From Catenovulum sediminis (GTDB lineage: Bacteria > Pseudomonadota > Gammaproteobacteria > Enterobacterales > Alteromonadaceae), in NCBI RefSeq assembly GCF_007289895.1, contig NZ_CP041661.1, positions 62,001-126,000 on the forward strand: 64,000 nt of DNA, read 5' to 3'. Made by a program: the position numbers and the translations under genes. Shown here in pieces: positions 50,978 through 59,192 of this stretch. The notes below the pieces were generated by a model that saw only the letters and a list, made by a program, of their open reading frames with translations, ran no database searches and was not told the origin of the DNA. Numbering within the stretch: position 1 is the stretch's first letter; every line of letters starts with the position of its first letter.

Positions 50978-52423
50978 ATGGAAATGAAAAAAAACCTAAT
51001 CACACTGGCTATGATTGTTTCACTTTCAGCCTGTAGTTTGGATATTGGCGGCGACGATGATGATAATGACAATGGCGACGACAATCAAAATCCACCAGTT
51101 AATACCCCGGCTGTTATTTCTGGTCAGTTATCCGGCTCAATTGCAGTCGATGCAAGTGCGGATTTAACGGGTGCTTTAACCGTAACAGATGTTGACGCAG
51201 ATGAAGACAAAGCGACGGCTCAATCTGCAACGGCAACCAGCTACGGTACATTTAGTTTAGCTGAAGATGGTAGCTGGAGTTATACACTAGATACCAGCAA
51301 TACGGCAGTTGCGGCACTTTCCAGCGCAAGTGAAACGTTAACAGATAGCATTACTGTTACATCTGTTGATGGTACCGCAGCCACCATTAAAGTGACTATT
51401 TCTGGTGTTGATACCACGCCAGTCAATACCGCCGCAACATTTGCCGGCGATTTAGCCGCAACAATTGTCAATGACACAAGTGCAGATATTACCGGTACGG
51501 TAGCAGTAACGGATCCTGATTCTGGCGAAGCGACCATTGTAAGCCAGGTCAGTCAAGGCACAACTTATGGTACATTTTCAATAGATGATAATGGTGCTTG
51601 GGTTTATACCTTAACCACCAGCCATACTGATGTTGCAGCTTTAGCATCACAATCTGATACTTTAACAGACAGCATCACAATTGAATCTGCAGATGGCACA
51701 AGCACTGCAATGGTAGTCACCATTACCGGCCCAACGGTTACTTCAACAACCAGCAAAGTCGCCAAAATAACCGACACGGAAGACGGTGATACCGGTGAGC
51801 TACGTCTTAAATTAGCAGATGTTGACATCGACCCAATTGTGGCTGGTAAATTAACCCTTTCGTTTAGAAAAGAAGCCGGTGCACAAAATAACAACCCGAA
51901 TGACAACGACACTGATTTTAAAGACGCATATATTGGTTTGTACGGCAGCTCTGTCAGCACGGGTAAAGATTTAATTGAACTGCGCATGAATGAAGGTACT
52001 TACGAAATCCGTAATCAGGATGACATTGATGTTGCGGCCACATTCACCGGTGACGAATGGGTTGATGTTGAATTCACCTGGGATGCAACCAATGCCAGTG
52101 ATACAGTGCAGCCAATGATTACCGCTAAAATTAACGGTGTTGCTGTGACCCCAGCTGCATTTGCTGCTGCGTCGACTGATCTTTCGTTAACGAAAGATGG
52201 TTTGCAATATTTAAGCTTCAAACTGGCAGATAACGATGCCACAGTACCAACAGCGTTTTATATTGATGATGTTAAATTATATTCTGATATCGCAGGAACA
52301 ACCCTAGTGCTTGACGAAGATTTTGAAAAATACACAACAGATAAAACGTTAGAATCAACTAACGACGAATCGCCTTATCACTCAAATACCAATGAAGTGA
52401 TGGTCGTTGAAATCACTAAATAA
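50978..52423 (+). CDS. VCBS-repeat lipoprotein with C-terminal beta-sandwich, glycan-binding candidate
   Basis: 481 residues. Lipobox SLSAC. Two VCBS repeats (about 40-250) are close paralogues of those in the preceding PL6 protein. The C-terminal 230 residues (KVAKITDTEDGDTGELRLKL onward, with YIGLYGSS, WVDVEFTWDA and AFYIDDVKLYSD) look like a jelly-roll binding or lyase domain, but no known catalytic motif was recognised. It follows the PL6 gene by 89 bp with its own AGAGGA site, probably one operon, and ends at a strong terminator. Confidence 0.7.
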   Translation: MEMKKNLITLAMIVSLSACSLDIGGDDDDNDNGDDNQNPPVNTPAVISGQLSGSIAVDASADLTGALTVTDVDADEDKATAQSATATSYGTFSLAEDGSWSYTLDTSNTAVAALSSASETLTDSITVTSVDGTAATIKVTISGVDTTPVNTAATFAGDLAATIVNDTSADITGTVAVTDPDSGEATIVSQVSQGTTYGTFSIDDNGAWVYTLTTSHTDVAALASQSDTLTDSITIESADGTSTAMVVTITGPTVTSTTSKVAKITDTEDGDTGELRLKLADVDIDPIVAGKLTLSFRKEAGAQNNNPNDNDTDFKDAYIGLYGSSVSTGKDLIELRMNEGTYEIRNQDDIDVAATFTGDEWVDVEFTWDATNASDTVQPMITAKINGVAVTPAAFAAASTDLSLTKDGLQYLSFKLADNDATVPTAFYIDDVKLYSDIAGTTLVLDEDFEKYTTDKTLESTNDESPYHSNTNEVMVVEITK

Positions 52424-52460
52424 TTTAGTAGTCCCCTGAATAAAACTGGTTAACCCAAAA

Positions 52461-52483
52461 GCGCCTTATTGGCGCTTTTTTTT
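52461..52483 (+). terminator. Rho-independent terminator
   Basis: GCGCC-TTATT-GGCGC stem (52461-52475) followed by eight T residues. A second GGCGC and T-run follow at once. It ends the PL6/VCBS unit, which is convergent with the sulfatase gene beyond. Confidence 0.85.
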
Positions 52484-52567
52484 TGGCGCTTTTTTTGATT
52501 ATTGAATTTAATCTCGCCTTTTATTGCTTCAAACTAGTACTTCAAATTAGTACTTCAAACGAGTACG

Positions 52568-54469
52568 TCAAAAAGGTATTAGGTGTTGTGGGATATTTAG
52601 TTTTTTGTCATCTGCCCCTTTTGCAAAATTGGATACCACGTAGTGGTTTTCTTGTGACCAGTCTGCTTCAATCCGTCCATCACCTAAAACAATATTGCCT
52701 AATTTTTGCCTGAACCATTTAGCAAGTGGCTTATATTCAGGATCGTAGGCAAGGTTATTACGCTCTAAAGGATCTTTTGCTAAATCATATAACGCCATGT
52801 CTACCTCTGCGTCGTCAGCTTCTAATCCCCATTTAATATTTTTACCAATATCGCTATCTGGCACAGCTTGGTAGTAAGGCCGGGTACGCATTGAAAAGCG
52901 GAATCGTTTAGAATGCAAATACGCACGCGGACCACTCACGACACTGGTTTCGCCCAGAATGTATTCTCGTTTTAAGGCGTTTTTGTTGGCAACCTCGATT
53001 AAGTTTTGTCCGTCCAAATAATTATATTCAGCTTGTTTAATATTAATTCCAGCCAGTGACATCATAGTGGGTGCAAAGTCTACAAATTCCACCAAATCCC
53101 GATTCACTGTGCCTTGAGGCAATAATGATTTATCTGACGCAGCCATAATCACGGCGTTGGCGACAGATTGCTGCCATGGTCCTGTTTTACCGGCGATCCC
53201 ATTTTCCCCCAAATGCCAGCCATGATCCCCTATCGTATAAATAATAACCCACTCTTGATTATGTTTACGACTATAGTCTTTAAACGCCTTAACCGCTTCA
53301 CCAATGAGCTCATCACCATGTGCAGCAAAAGCGTAATAGTCTTGAATGGCTTGTTGTTTTTCTTCATCCGTGATGCCATCTATCTTCATAGCACGATAAA
53401 TTTTTTGTAACTGAAGTGGTAGCTTGTTAAATTCAGCTTCATCAAATTCTGGCAACTTATACTTTTTATTACTAAAACGTGCTCTGATTGATTTTGGCGG
53501 TAAAACTGGGGTGTGAGGTAAATGCAATCCAAGGTTTAAAAACAAAGGTTTTGATGAATCAACGCCCTTTCGCGGGTGGCCTGCTAATGTGTTGTATTGC
53601 TGATTTTCATTTTGTAAAAAGTGTCTTAATTCACGTACAATTTTTGCATCAATTGTATCGTTTTTCGGGTTCGGATTAACGCCACCAATAATGGTTTTAT
53701 TGCTGCCTCGGGTGTAAGCTCGCAATATATCGAACTCTTCATCTGTTTGTTTTATATGCGCTAAATCATCTGCGGTTAAATCCGTATTATTGCGGCGGAC
53801 ATGATATTGCCGTATTGAACCATCCGCATATTGCACGACTTCCGTTAAGCCAGTGATGGCTAGTTTGCCGTCTATTTTGTCGTAGCCCGCTTTTACATAT
53901 ATATCGCCAAGTTCATATTTTTGAATGTCGTGTTTAAAATGCACTCGGGTATCAAACAATTCATCAATATTATAAAAGCCCTGACCCGGCCCCCATCTAA
54001 ATACATAATGATCATCTTTACCAAAGACCGCAGCGCCATAACCGGCTGATTTAAGGTGTTGTGATACAAGTGGTTTAACAAAATCGGGCCCCTGGTGCGA
54101 CATTTCGAATGCTAATCGGCTTTGCCGAAATGGATAACGACCTGAATGCATCGAAGCTCGAGACGGGGCACAAACAGGTGAGTTAGAAAAGGCATTAGTA
54201 AACAACACACCTTCGGCTGCCAAGCGATCTGTATTGGGTGATTCTACATAACCTAACGGGCTGTCATCTTGATTATATACCGCGCGGTTATAAGCTCGGA
54301 TAGAATCGGGGCGGTGATCGTCCGTGATGATCCACAAAATATTGGGTGGCTGTTTGTTTTTATTGGCCTGAATCTCTTTGCTTGGCTCATCGATAATATT
54401 TTGACTACAAGCCGTCAGCGCGAGCAAACCGATAACAAACAGCATTTTTTGTTTAAGGCATTTTGCCAT
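52568..54469 (-). CDS. S1-family sulfatase lipoprotein
   Basis: 633 residues. Lipobox ALTACS. Metal-site ILWIITDDHRPDS, canonical formylglycine motif CAPSRASMHSGRYP, and YTIGDHGWHLGE are present, resembling the iduronate-2-sulfatase/choline-sulfatase-like branch of S1. It would desulfate a glycan in the periplasm. It stands alone on the minus strand, convergent with the VCBS gene. Confidence 0.92.
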   Translation of the reverse strand: MAKCLKQKMLFVIGLLALTACSQNIIDEPSKEIQANKNKQPPNILWIITDDHRPDSIRAYNRAVYNQDDSPLGYVESPNTDRLAAEGVLFTNAFSNSPVCAPSRASMHSGRYPFRQSRLAFEMSHQGPDFVKPLVSQHLKSAGYGAAVFGKDDHYVFRWGPGQGFYNIDELFDTRVHFKHDIQKYELGDIYVKAGYDKIDGKLAITGLTEVVQYADGSIRQYHVRRNNTDLTADDLAHIKQTDEEFDILRAYTRGSNKTIIGGVNPNPKNDTIDAKIVRELRHFLQNENQQYNTLAGHPRKGVDSSKPLFLNLGLHLPHTPVLPPKSIRARFSNKKYKLPEFDEAEFNKLPLQLQKIYRAMKIDGITDEEKQQAIQDYYAFAAHGDELIGEAVKAFKDYSRKHNQEWVIIYTIGDHGWHLGENGIAGKTGPWQQSVANAVIMAASDKSLLPQGTVNRDLVEFVDFAPTMMSLAGINIKQAEYNYLDGQNLIEVANKNALKREYILGETSVVSGPRAYLHSKRFRFSMRTRPYYQAVPDSDIGKNIKWGLEADDAEVDMALYDLAKDPLERNNLAYDPEYKPLAKWFRQKLGNIVLGDGRIEADWSQENHYVVSNFAKGADDKKLNIPQHLIPF

Positions 54470-54694
54470 TTTAATACTCCAACCTTTTTACTTTTAATAA
54501 AATGCAATTAATAAAGCACTGTTAATAAAGCGCTATTAGTAAAACATATGGAGTATTTGTTATGAGCGGCGCGATCTGACACATTTTTTTATGAGCAATA
54601 GAAGAATCATAAAGCCATAAGTTAAATAAAACCGTTCTAATTTCCATGTATGGTAGGTTGGCATGAGCCTAGACGAATCCCAACATTTGGCATA

Positions 54695-55213
54695 TTAAAT
54701 AAAAGTTTGTGGAGGAAGGTTAAAGCGCTCTGATAGTTTACGAATATGATTTAGGTTCAATGGGCGCTTTCCATTTAATATCATTGAAACAAGACTTTTT
54801 TTACCAATTTCATTTTCAAAATCGGTAGTATTAAGTTTGTACTGATCCATTAAAACAGATAACGCCGCAACGCCTGAATTCAGTTGTTTCAATTCGTCAT
54901 TAAACGCTTGAAACTCGTCGGCTGTATTTTCATATTTTTCAATGCTCATGGATAGCATATCAATTAGTGGCTCGTGCCGATCATAATCAGGGTGATTAAC
55001 GACATGTTTGACAAACATCTTACCGGCCCTAAATTCAATAAATACCATTAACCGAATGTTATTGCCTGATATATCGATCACATACCATTTATCTTTATAT
55101 TTGAAGTTGTCTAAACTACTAAAGTACTGCTTTAACTCTTCTGGCGTTTTGCATTCAACCTTTCTTAAAACATCATAAGCTTGAATGATTGCCTTGGCAT
55201 ACTTAGGGTATTT
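54695..55213 (-). pseudogene. fused HigB toxin-HigA antitoxin remnant
   Basis: One minus-strand frame reads as the body of a HigB-like toxin (KTPEELKQYFSSLDNFKY, WYVIDISGNNIRLMVFIEF, KHVVNHPDYDR). It runs without a stop straight into a HigA-like antitoxin (VAALSVLMDQYKLNTTDFEN and the helix-turn-helix with ILNGKRPLNLNHIRKL). The usual separate stop and start are gone. The toxin N-terminus is missing: an in-frame TAG (55214-55216) precedes KYPKYAKAII. The longest start-containing frame (GTG at 55081) begins inside the toxin. Probably a non-functional toxin with a possibly surviving DNA-binding part. Confidence 0.7.
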
Positions 55214-55275
55214 CTAACCAATGCTTTTCGATATGAACAATATGAAACCCTCGTTTACCTAATATTGGCAAAAAA

Positions 55276-55370
55276 GCTACTCGACCTTTCCCAATCTCTG
55301 CAGGACGCAGAGAAACGGTCCAACAATAGGATTATTAAGTTGCGGCTTCGCAACTTATCCTTGTTTATTA
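55276..55370 (+). repeat. IS91-related repeat, copy C (truncated, chimeric)
   Basis: 55299-55370 matches the 3'-end repeat, with the hairpin GTTGCG-GCTT-CGCAAC. Its last three bases form the TAA stop of the DUF2071 gene. The 24 bp before it (55276-55299) are identical to 59332-59355 inside the DUF4350-like gene, so two unrelated sequences are joined here. Confidence 0.75.
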
Positions 55371-56153
55371 TTTCACCACTTTAGGCGGCAAATAAATAGT
55401 AAATTCATTTATTGGTTCAACAAGTACGCTATGTGCAATTTGTTGCTCCTCTTCAGTCACTAAGCCTAAACGAGTTAACAAACCAAAATTTGCTGACTTC
55501 AGGTTTGCTGAAGAAACCTCTAGCTGTTTGTGCCAAACACGATAAGTTCCCAATTTACCATCGCGACGATGGTAAAAACCAGCCAATGGGTGAGTTAAAT
55601 ACACAAGCCCTGTTTCAGTATCTGGAAACCCTTCAAGCTTAATTTCAGCACCTGTTGTTTGAGACAACTCGACATTGGCAGGCGCCCAGCTAGCATCCGT
55701 TGTCATTTTATATTTACGGTAAATTCTTTGCGATTCATCGAAATCACAGTCGAATTTAACTTCACCTGAATACCAAGGTAAGTTCCATAAAATTCTTGGA
55801 ACTGCTAGCGTCCATGAATCCAATGTTGTGCCTAGAAACCAAACACAGCGTTCGTTTGTTTCGTTATCGATTATATAGATTCGATAATTGGTTTGACCCA
55901 TAGTAAATTTTGGAAATGGATAAACAGCGGAAGTAAAATCAACATCGATGAATGGGACAACTGAAATTAGAGCTTTTTCTACTCCATTAATTTCGACAGT
56001 ATCCAACTTAAAACGATCTGGGAAAAGCCCATCAAACCTTGAAGGATCTACTGCGTAAGTAATTATCGCAAAGTGCTTAAGTTTACATAGAACATCAATC
56101 CCTTTTGGTGAAGGTCTTGAATGTAGGTAATCGCTTAACTTTAGTGAATCCAA
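55368..56153 (-). CDS. DUF2071 (YqjF/COG3361-like) protein
   Basis: 261 residues. The DUF2071/acetoacetate-decarboxylase-like fold is indicated by LKHFAIITYAVDP, FPDRFKLD, the TNYRIYI strand and YLTHPLAGFYHRRDG. Function of the family is unclear. The only early start is TTG at 56153, lying inside the GCGTTGG end of an attC-like site, typical of a gene cassette. Its stop is donated by repeat copy C. Confidence 0.8.
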   Translation of the reverse strand: MDSLKLSDYLHSRPSPKGIDVLCKLKHFAIITYAVDPSRFDGLFPDRFKLDTVEINGVEKALISVVPFIDVDFTSAVYPFPKFTMGQTNYRIYIIDNETNERCVWFLGTTLDSWTLAVPRILWNLPWYSGEVKFDCDFDESQRIYRKYKMTTDASWAPANVELSQTTGAEIKLEGFPDTETGLVYLTHPLAGFYHRRDGKLGTYRVWHKQLEVSSANLKSANFGLLTRLGLVTEEEQQIAHSVLVEPINEFTIYLPPKVVK

Positions 56154-56256
56154 CGCCTAATCCCCCTAGAAATATAGCGCTTAACATATAGAGATTTTAT
56201 AAGCGCTTTGGCCGAAGGCCAGCGAGTAAAATTCCCACCATGATGTTTTTGTTATA
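56148..56256 (-). other. attC-like site
   Basis: Minus strand runs from TATAACA (56256) to GCGTTGGAT (56148), matching R'' and R' (GTTRRRY) core sites about 109 bp apart, with internal palindromes (GGCC/GGCC, GCGCTTA/TAAGCGC). Its TAA provides the stop of the preceding 62-codon gene. Confidence 0.6.
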
Positions 56257-56440
56257 AAACACTGCTGCTAGCAGTAGCATCTTTATATCCTTCTGAAACC
56301 CCTGATATAAAATCTTCACCAGCTAAACCAATTAGCAGCACTATTGATGCTAAAAGCATAATGTTTCGTTTGTTTGCTTTATACCCGATGAACATTAAAA
56401 CAACGAACAATACAAAACTAATAATTTCTACCCAATACAT
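56252..56440 (-). CDS. small two-helix membrane protein, unknown
   Basis: 62 residues with two predicted transmembrane helices (IISFVLFVVLMFIGYKA and IMLLASIVLLIGLAG). AGGAAG lies 5 bp before the ATG. The TAA stop is part of the following attC-like site, so it is a probable gene cassette. Not recognised. Confidence 0.6.
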   Translation of the reverse strand: MYWVEIISFVLFVVLMFIGYKANKRNIMLLASIVLLIGLAGEDFISGVSEGYKDATASSSVL

Positions 56441-56483
56441 TTAACTTCCTTTTTAATTTCAACATAATTTAACTTTGCTTTAA

Positions 56484-56535
56484 GATAGGCAGATAATGAT
56501 TTTTATCTAAATATTCATAATGAACTTTCTCAATG
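56484..56535 (-). pseudogene. 5' fragment of the gene duplicated at 60556-61068
   Basis: 56484-56542 is identical to 61034-61092 except for one base (59-bp match) and includes the ATG and first codons encoding MNIY-KIIICL. The homology ends abruptly, so a second copy of this cassette gene has been truncated after about 15 codons, next to the 62-codon membrane-protein gene. Confidence 0.75.
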
Positions 56536-56606
56536 CTAACGCCAAACTCACCGGTAAATTGGGAGCGTAGCGAGTAATTTTATTCGCGTGCTGCTTTTTG
56601 TTATAC
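56536..56606 (-). other. attC-like site
   Basis: Minus strand begins TATAACAAAAAGCAGC and ends TTTGGCGTTAG. About 70 bp with internal inverted segments (ATTACTCGC around the centre). The TAA of TATAACA is the stop of the DinB-like gene. It strongly resembles other sites at 63657-63722 and 56148-56256. Confidence 0.7.
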
Positions 56607-57143
56607 ATGAGTTTCCTCCGGAATCAGAGCCAATAGGTCAGTAACTCCAACTTCCGCACCCGCTTGTGATAATAAAACAGAAACTTGCCCTCGATGGTGG
56701 GCCTGATGGTTAAAAAAGTGGAGAACAAGACTCGAATATCGCTTGTTGGCCGAAACCCCTTTGGTGTTGTGGTAGCAGAGAACGAAATTCAGATCACCTT
56801 CGGTTAGCCCGGCTACCCAGCTGATAATCTGTCGGTCAAGCCAAGCCCGATGTTCAGATAAACGAGCAATATCCTCAAACATTATCTGGCTTAGGCTTGT
56901 CGGATTTGGAAGGTTAGCGACCTCCTGCAACGACCCTACACAGGATGGATGGGTGGCAAACCGCTTCAGCCAGATGGTGTCACCAACGATGATGTGATTC
57001 AGAGTTCCAAGAATAGAACCGAAAAAAGCGCCACGATCCGCAGTTAAGTCTGTTGCAGAGAGCGAACTTGCAGACTCGTAAATTTTAGAATTCATCCATT
57101 GATTGTATATGGACAGCAATTCAAAGTGATCTTTCAGGCTCAT
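56601..57143 (-). CDS. DinB/DUF664-family protein
   Basis: 180 residues, four-helix DinB-like bundle. Metal-binding histidines are seen in LGTLNHIIVGD and HFFNHQAHHRGQ. Such proteins are putative thiol-dependent S-transferases or of unknown role. Cassette-borne: the stop comes from the attC-like site downstream. Confidence 0.82.
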   Translation of the reverse strand: MSLKDHFELLSIYNQWMNSKIYESASSLSATDLTADRGAFFGSILGTLNHIIVGDTIWLKRFATHPSCVGSLQEVANLPNPTSLSQIMFEDIARLSEHRAWLDRQIISWVAGLTEGDLNFVLCYHNTKGVSANKRYSSLVLHFFNHQAHHRGQVSVLLSQAGAEVGVTDLLALIPEETHV

Positions 57144-57326
57144 CTGAGTTCCCTCTCATGTATAACATGCTTAATCATTAGTAGAGCGTATAGAACTTTT
57201 TAAAATTGAGTTTATGAACTCCATTCCAATTAGTTTTAAATTAATGATTTCATAAACTTAAGCCTTGTTTGACTAAAATGCAACAATATTTTAGGACAGA
57301 AACCAAGCCAAATCGACAAAGCTACA

Positions 57327-57530
57327 TTAACCATTCCCAGCACTTGCAATCGATTGTTGATATTCTTTAGGTGTTTTGCCCGTTTGTTTTTTAAATACAG
57401 TCGAAAAATAGGCTGAGTTATTAAAGCCTACTTCAAATGCGGTTTCTGTTACCGACATGGTTATTAGTAAATCCTTAGATTTGTTTATACGCACATCAAT
57501 TAAATACTGGTTGATAGAACACCTTGTCAT
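57327..57530 (-). pseudogene. C-terminal fragment of an AraC-family regulator
   Basis: 67 codons matching only the second helix-turn-helix of AraC proteins (SINQYLIDVRINKSKDLL, VTETAFEVGFNNSAYFSTVF, FKKQTGKTPKEYQQ). The N-terminal part is absent; the preceding DNA is the DUF6176-like gene. One residue before MSV appears missing. A leftover, not a working regulator. Confidence 0.75.
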
Positions 57531-57756
57531 GCGAAACTTTGCTCATTGCCTATTCTTGAAAGATCAAAAAGTAACGTCGCTTCTTTTCCACCCAACCATG
57601 TTTCTTTTTTAAACGCTTTATGCACTTGATCAATTTGTGAGACCGAAGTTTTAACAGCCTCTTGTGCATTAGACATTGAAGGCGCACGCATATAACCAAT
57701 TGATCTGATCCAATACTTTTGGACACCACGCTAAGTGAGTAAAATGACTTAACGAG

Positions 57757-58047
57757 GTGAATATGACAACTAAAAAGATCCGCAAGACTTACACCGCTGA
57801 ATTTAAAGCAGAAGCACTGAAACTAGCCGAACGAGTTGGTGTTGCTGAAGCGGCTAGGCAACTTAAAATCTATGAATCGCAACTCTATAGCTGGCGAACT
57901 GCCACTGTGAAAAAGTCCACAATTAGCCAACGCGAATCCGAGCTTGCAGCTGAAGTTGCTAAGTTAAAACGCCAATTGGCTGATCAAGCCGAGGATTTAG
58001 ACATCCTAAAAAAGGCGGCCACCTACTTCGCGAAAAATCAAAAATAA
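57757..58047 (+). CDS. IS3-family transposase OrfA
   Basis: 96 residues. N-terminal helix-turn-helix (YTAEFKAEALKLAERVG, AARQLKIYESQLYSWR) and a leucine-zipper-like helix (ESELAAEVAKLKRQLADQAEDL). It binds the IS ends and, after frameshift, is fused to OrfB. The ATG at 57757 lies about 55 bp inside the left end; ATG at 57763 is also possible. Confidence 0.92.
   Translation: MNMTTKKIRKTYTAEFKAEALKLAERVGVAEAARQLKIYESQLYSWRTATVKKSTISQRESELAAEVAKLKRQLADQAEDLDILKKAATYFAKNQK
58008..58014 (+). promoter_or_regulatory. programmed -1 frameshift heptamer
   Basis: A-AAA-AAG in the OrfA frame (Leu-Lys-Lys codons). Slippage by -1 leads into a frame with no stop that runs straight into OrfB, giving the OrfAB transposase. 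Typical of IS3-family elements. Confidence 0.85.
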
Positions 58048-58061
58048 GCCGATTCGAATTT

Positions 58062-58913
58062 ATGCTCGAACACCAGCACCAGTTTCGCCTAAAATCAATG
58101 GCGACTGTGCTTGGTGTGACGCGAAGTGGGTATTATGCGTGGCGAAAGTCAAGCAAAGAGCCGAGTGCGCGATTACTCAAACAGCAAAGCCGTGATGAGC
58201 AAATCAAAGCTCTTTTTGTCCAGAGCAAAGAACGCTCGGGCGCTCGACGTATTCAAGTCGACCTCGCGGAAGATGGGAATTACGCAGACTTAAAAACGAT
58301 TATGAACAGCATGAGTAGACAAAATTTAGTGGCAAAAGCAGCGCGTAAATTCAAGACAACCACTGACAGCGATCACCAGCTTCCTGTAGCGCCAAACCTG
58401 TTGGAGCAGAACTTCGATGCCACGGGCCCTAACCAAAAATGGGTCGGTGATATCACCTATCTGATGACAAGTGAAGGTTGGTTATATCTGGCAGTGATTA
58501 TCGATTTGTATTCACGTACTGTCATTGGCTGGTCGATGAGTAATCGAATGACGGCTCAGTTGGCTTGTGACGCGTTGACTATGGCACTGTATCGTCGTGG
58601 TTTTCCAAAAAAAGTCATCGTCCATAGTGATAGGGGCAGCCAGTATTGTTCTCATGCGTATCGAGATCTGATTAAAAAATATCAGCTTATCCAAAGCATG
58701 AGCCGCAAAGCTTGTTGCTGGGACAACGCTTGTGCAGAGAGTTTCTTCCATTCACTGAAGGTTGAAGCTATTCAGTACGAGCCAATCATGGACCGCGAAA
58801 CCATGAAACAAGCTGTTTTTGAGTACATTGAAGTTGATTATAACAAAACAAGAAGGCATAGTTCACTCGGCTATTTAAGCCCAGAGAATTTTGAATTGAA
58901 AAATAATGCTTAG
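58062..58913 (+). CDS. IS3-family transposase OrfB (DDE integrase domain)
   Basis: 283 residues. HTH_21-like N-terminus (VLGVTRSGYYAWR) and rve integrase core. DDE residues: Asp in WVGDITYL, Asp in IVHSDRGSQYCS, Glu in NACAESFFHSLK. It catalyses cut-and-copy transposition as an OrfAB fusion. Appears intact. Confidence 0.95.
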   Translation: MLEHQHQFRLKSMATVLGVTRSGYYAWRKSSKEPSARLLKQQSRDEQIKALFVQSKERSGARRIQVDLAEDGNYADLKTIMNSMSRQNLVAKAARKFKTTTDSDHQLPVAPNLLEQNFDATGPNQKWVGDITYLMTSEGWLYLAVIIDLYSRTVIGWSMSNRMTAQLACDALTMALYRRGFPKKVIVHSDRGSQYCSHAYRDLIKKYQLIQSMSRKACCWDNACAESFFHSLKVEAIQYEPIMDRETMKQAVFEYIEVDYNKTRRHSSLGYLSPENFELKNNA

Positions 58914-59192
58914 TTAAGTGTCCAGAGTTAGCGGATCAGATCAAATCAAGTAGTCGACACCCCCAATATCTATTAAAAAGAAACTCTCTATCGTTACTTT
59001 TTCATGTGCCAAAGTAGCTATAGCCTCTTCTTCGTTAGCTAAAATAAAATTAGCCCACTCTTGTACTTTTTCTAAGCTACCACTTTTAAGTTCAATTAAA
59101 ACACAACTTAATTCCATTTTATCCCCTATTGTTGACACATAGACATAATGACTCCCTAGCAAAGCCAAAGCCATAATCAGTGCGTAAATTAA

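Larger units (their letters stand above)
57701..58943 (+). mobile_element. IS3-family insertion sequence (complete)
   Basis: 1243 bp bounded by imperfect 26-bp inverted repeats starting TGATCTGATCC and ending GGACAC on the left, mirrored on the right (about 21 of 26 match). AAT target duplications lie at 57698-57700 and 58944-58946. Two overlapping frames with a slippery heptamer make it potentially active. Confidence 0.93.
57528..59117 (-). pseudogene. DUF6176-like gene interrupted by an IS3-family element
   Basis: The 5' part (59117-58944, MELSCVLIELKSGSLEKV...GGVDYLI) continues in frame after removal of the insertion with the 3' part (57700-57528, GYMRAPSMSNAQEAV...LSRIGNEQSFA then TGA). 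The rejoined product is about 114 residues, resembling DUF6176 proteins. The insertion is flanked by a 3-bp AAT duplication, so the ancestral sequence is exactly recoverable. Function unknown. Confidence 0.8.

Noticed and set aside
54695-55081. A stand-alone HTH gene starting with GTG at 55081
   Set aside because: That GTG is a Val codon inside the conserved HigB core, and the frame continues upstream with toxin sequence to 55213, so it is a fused remnant.
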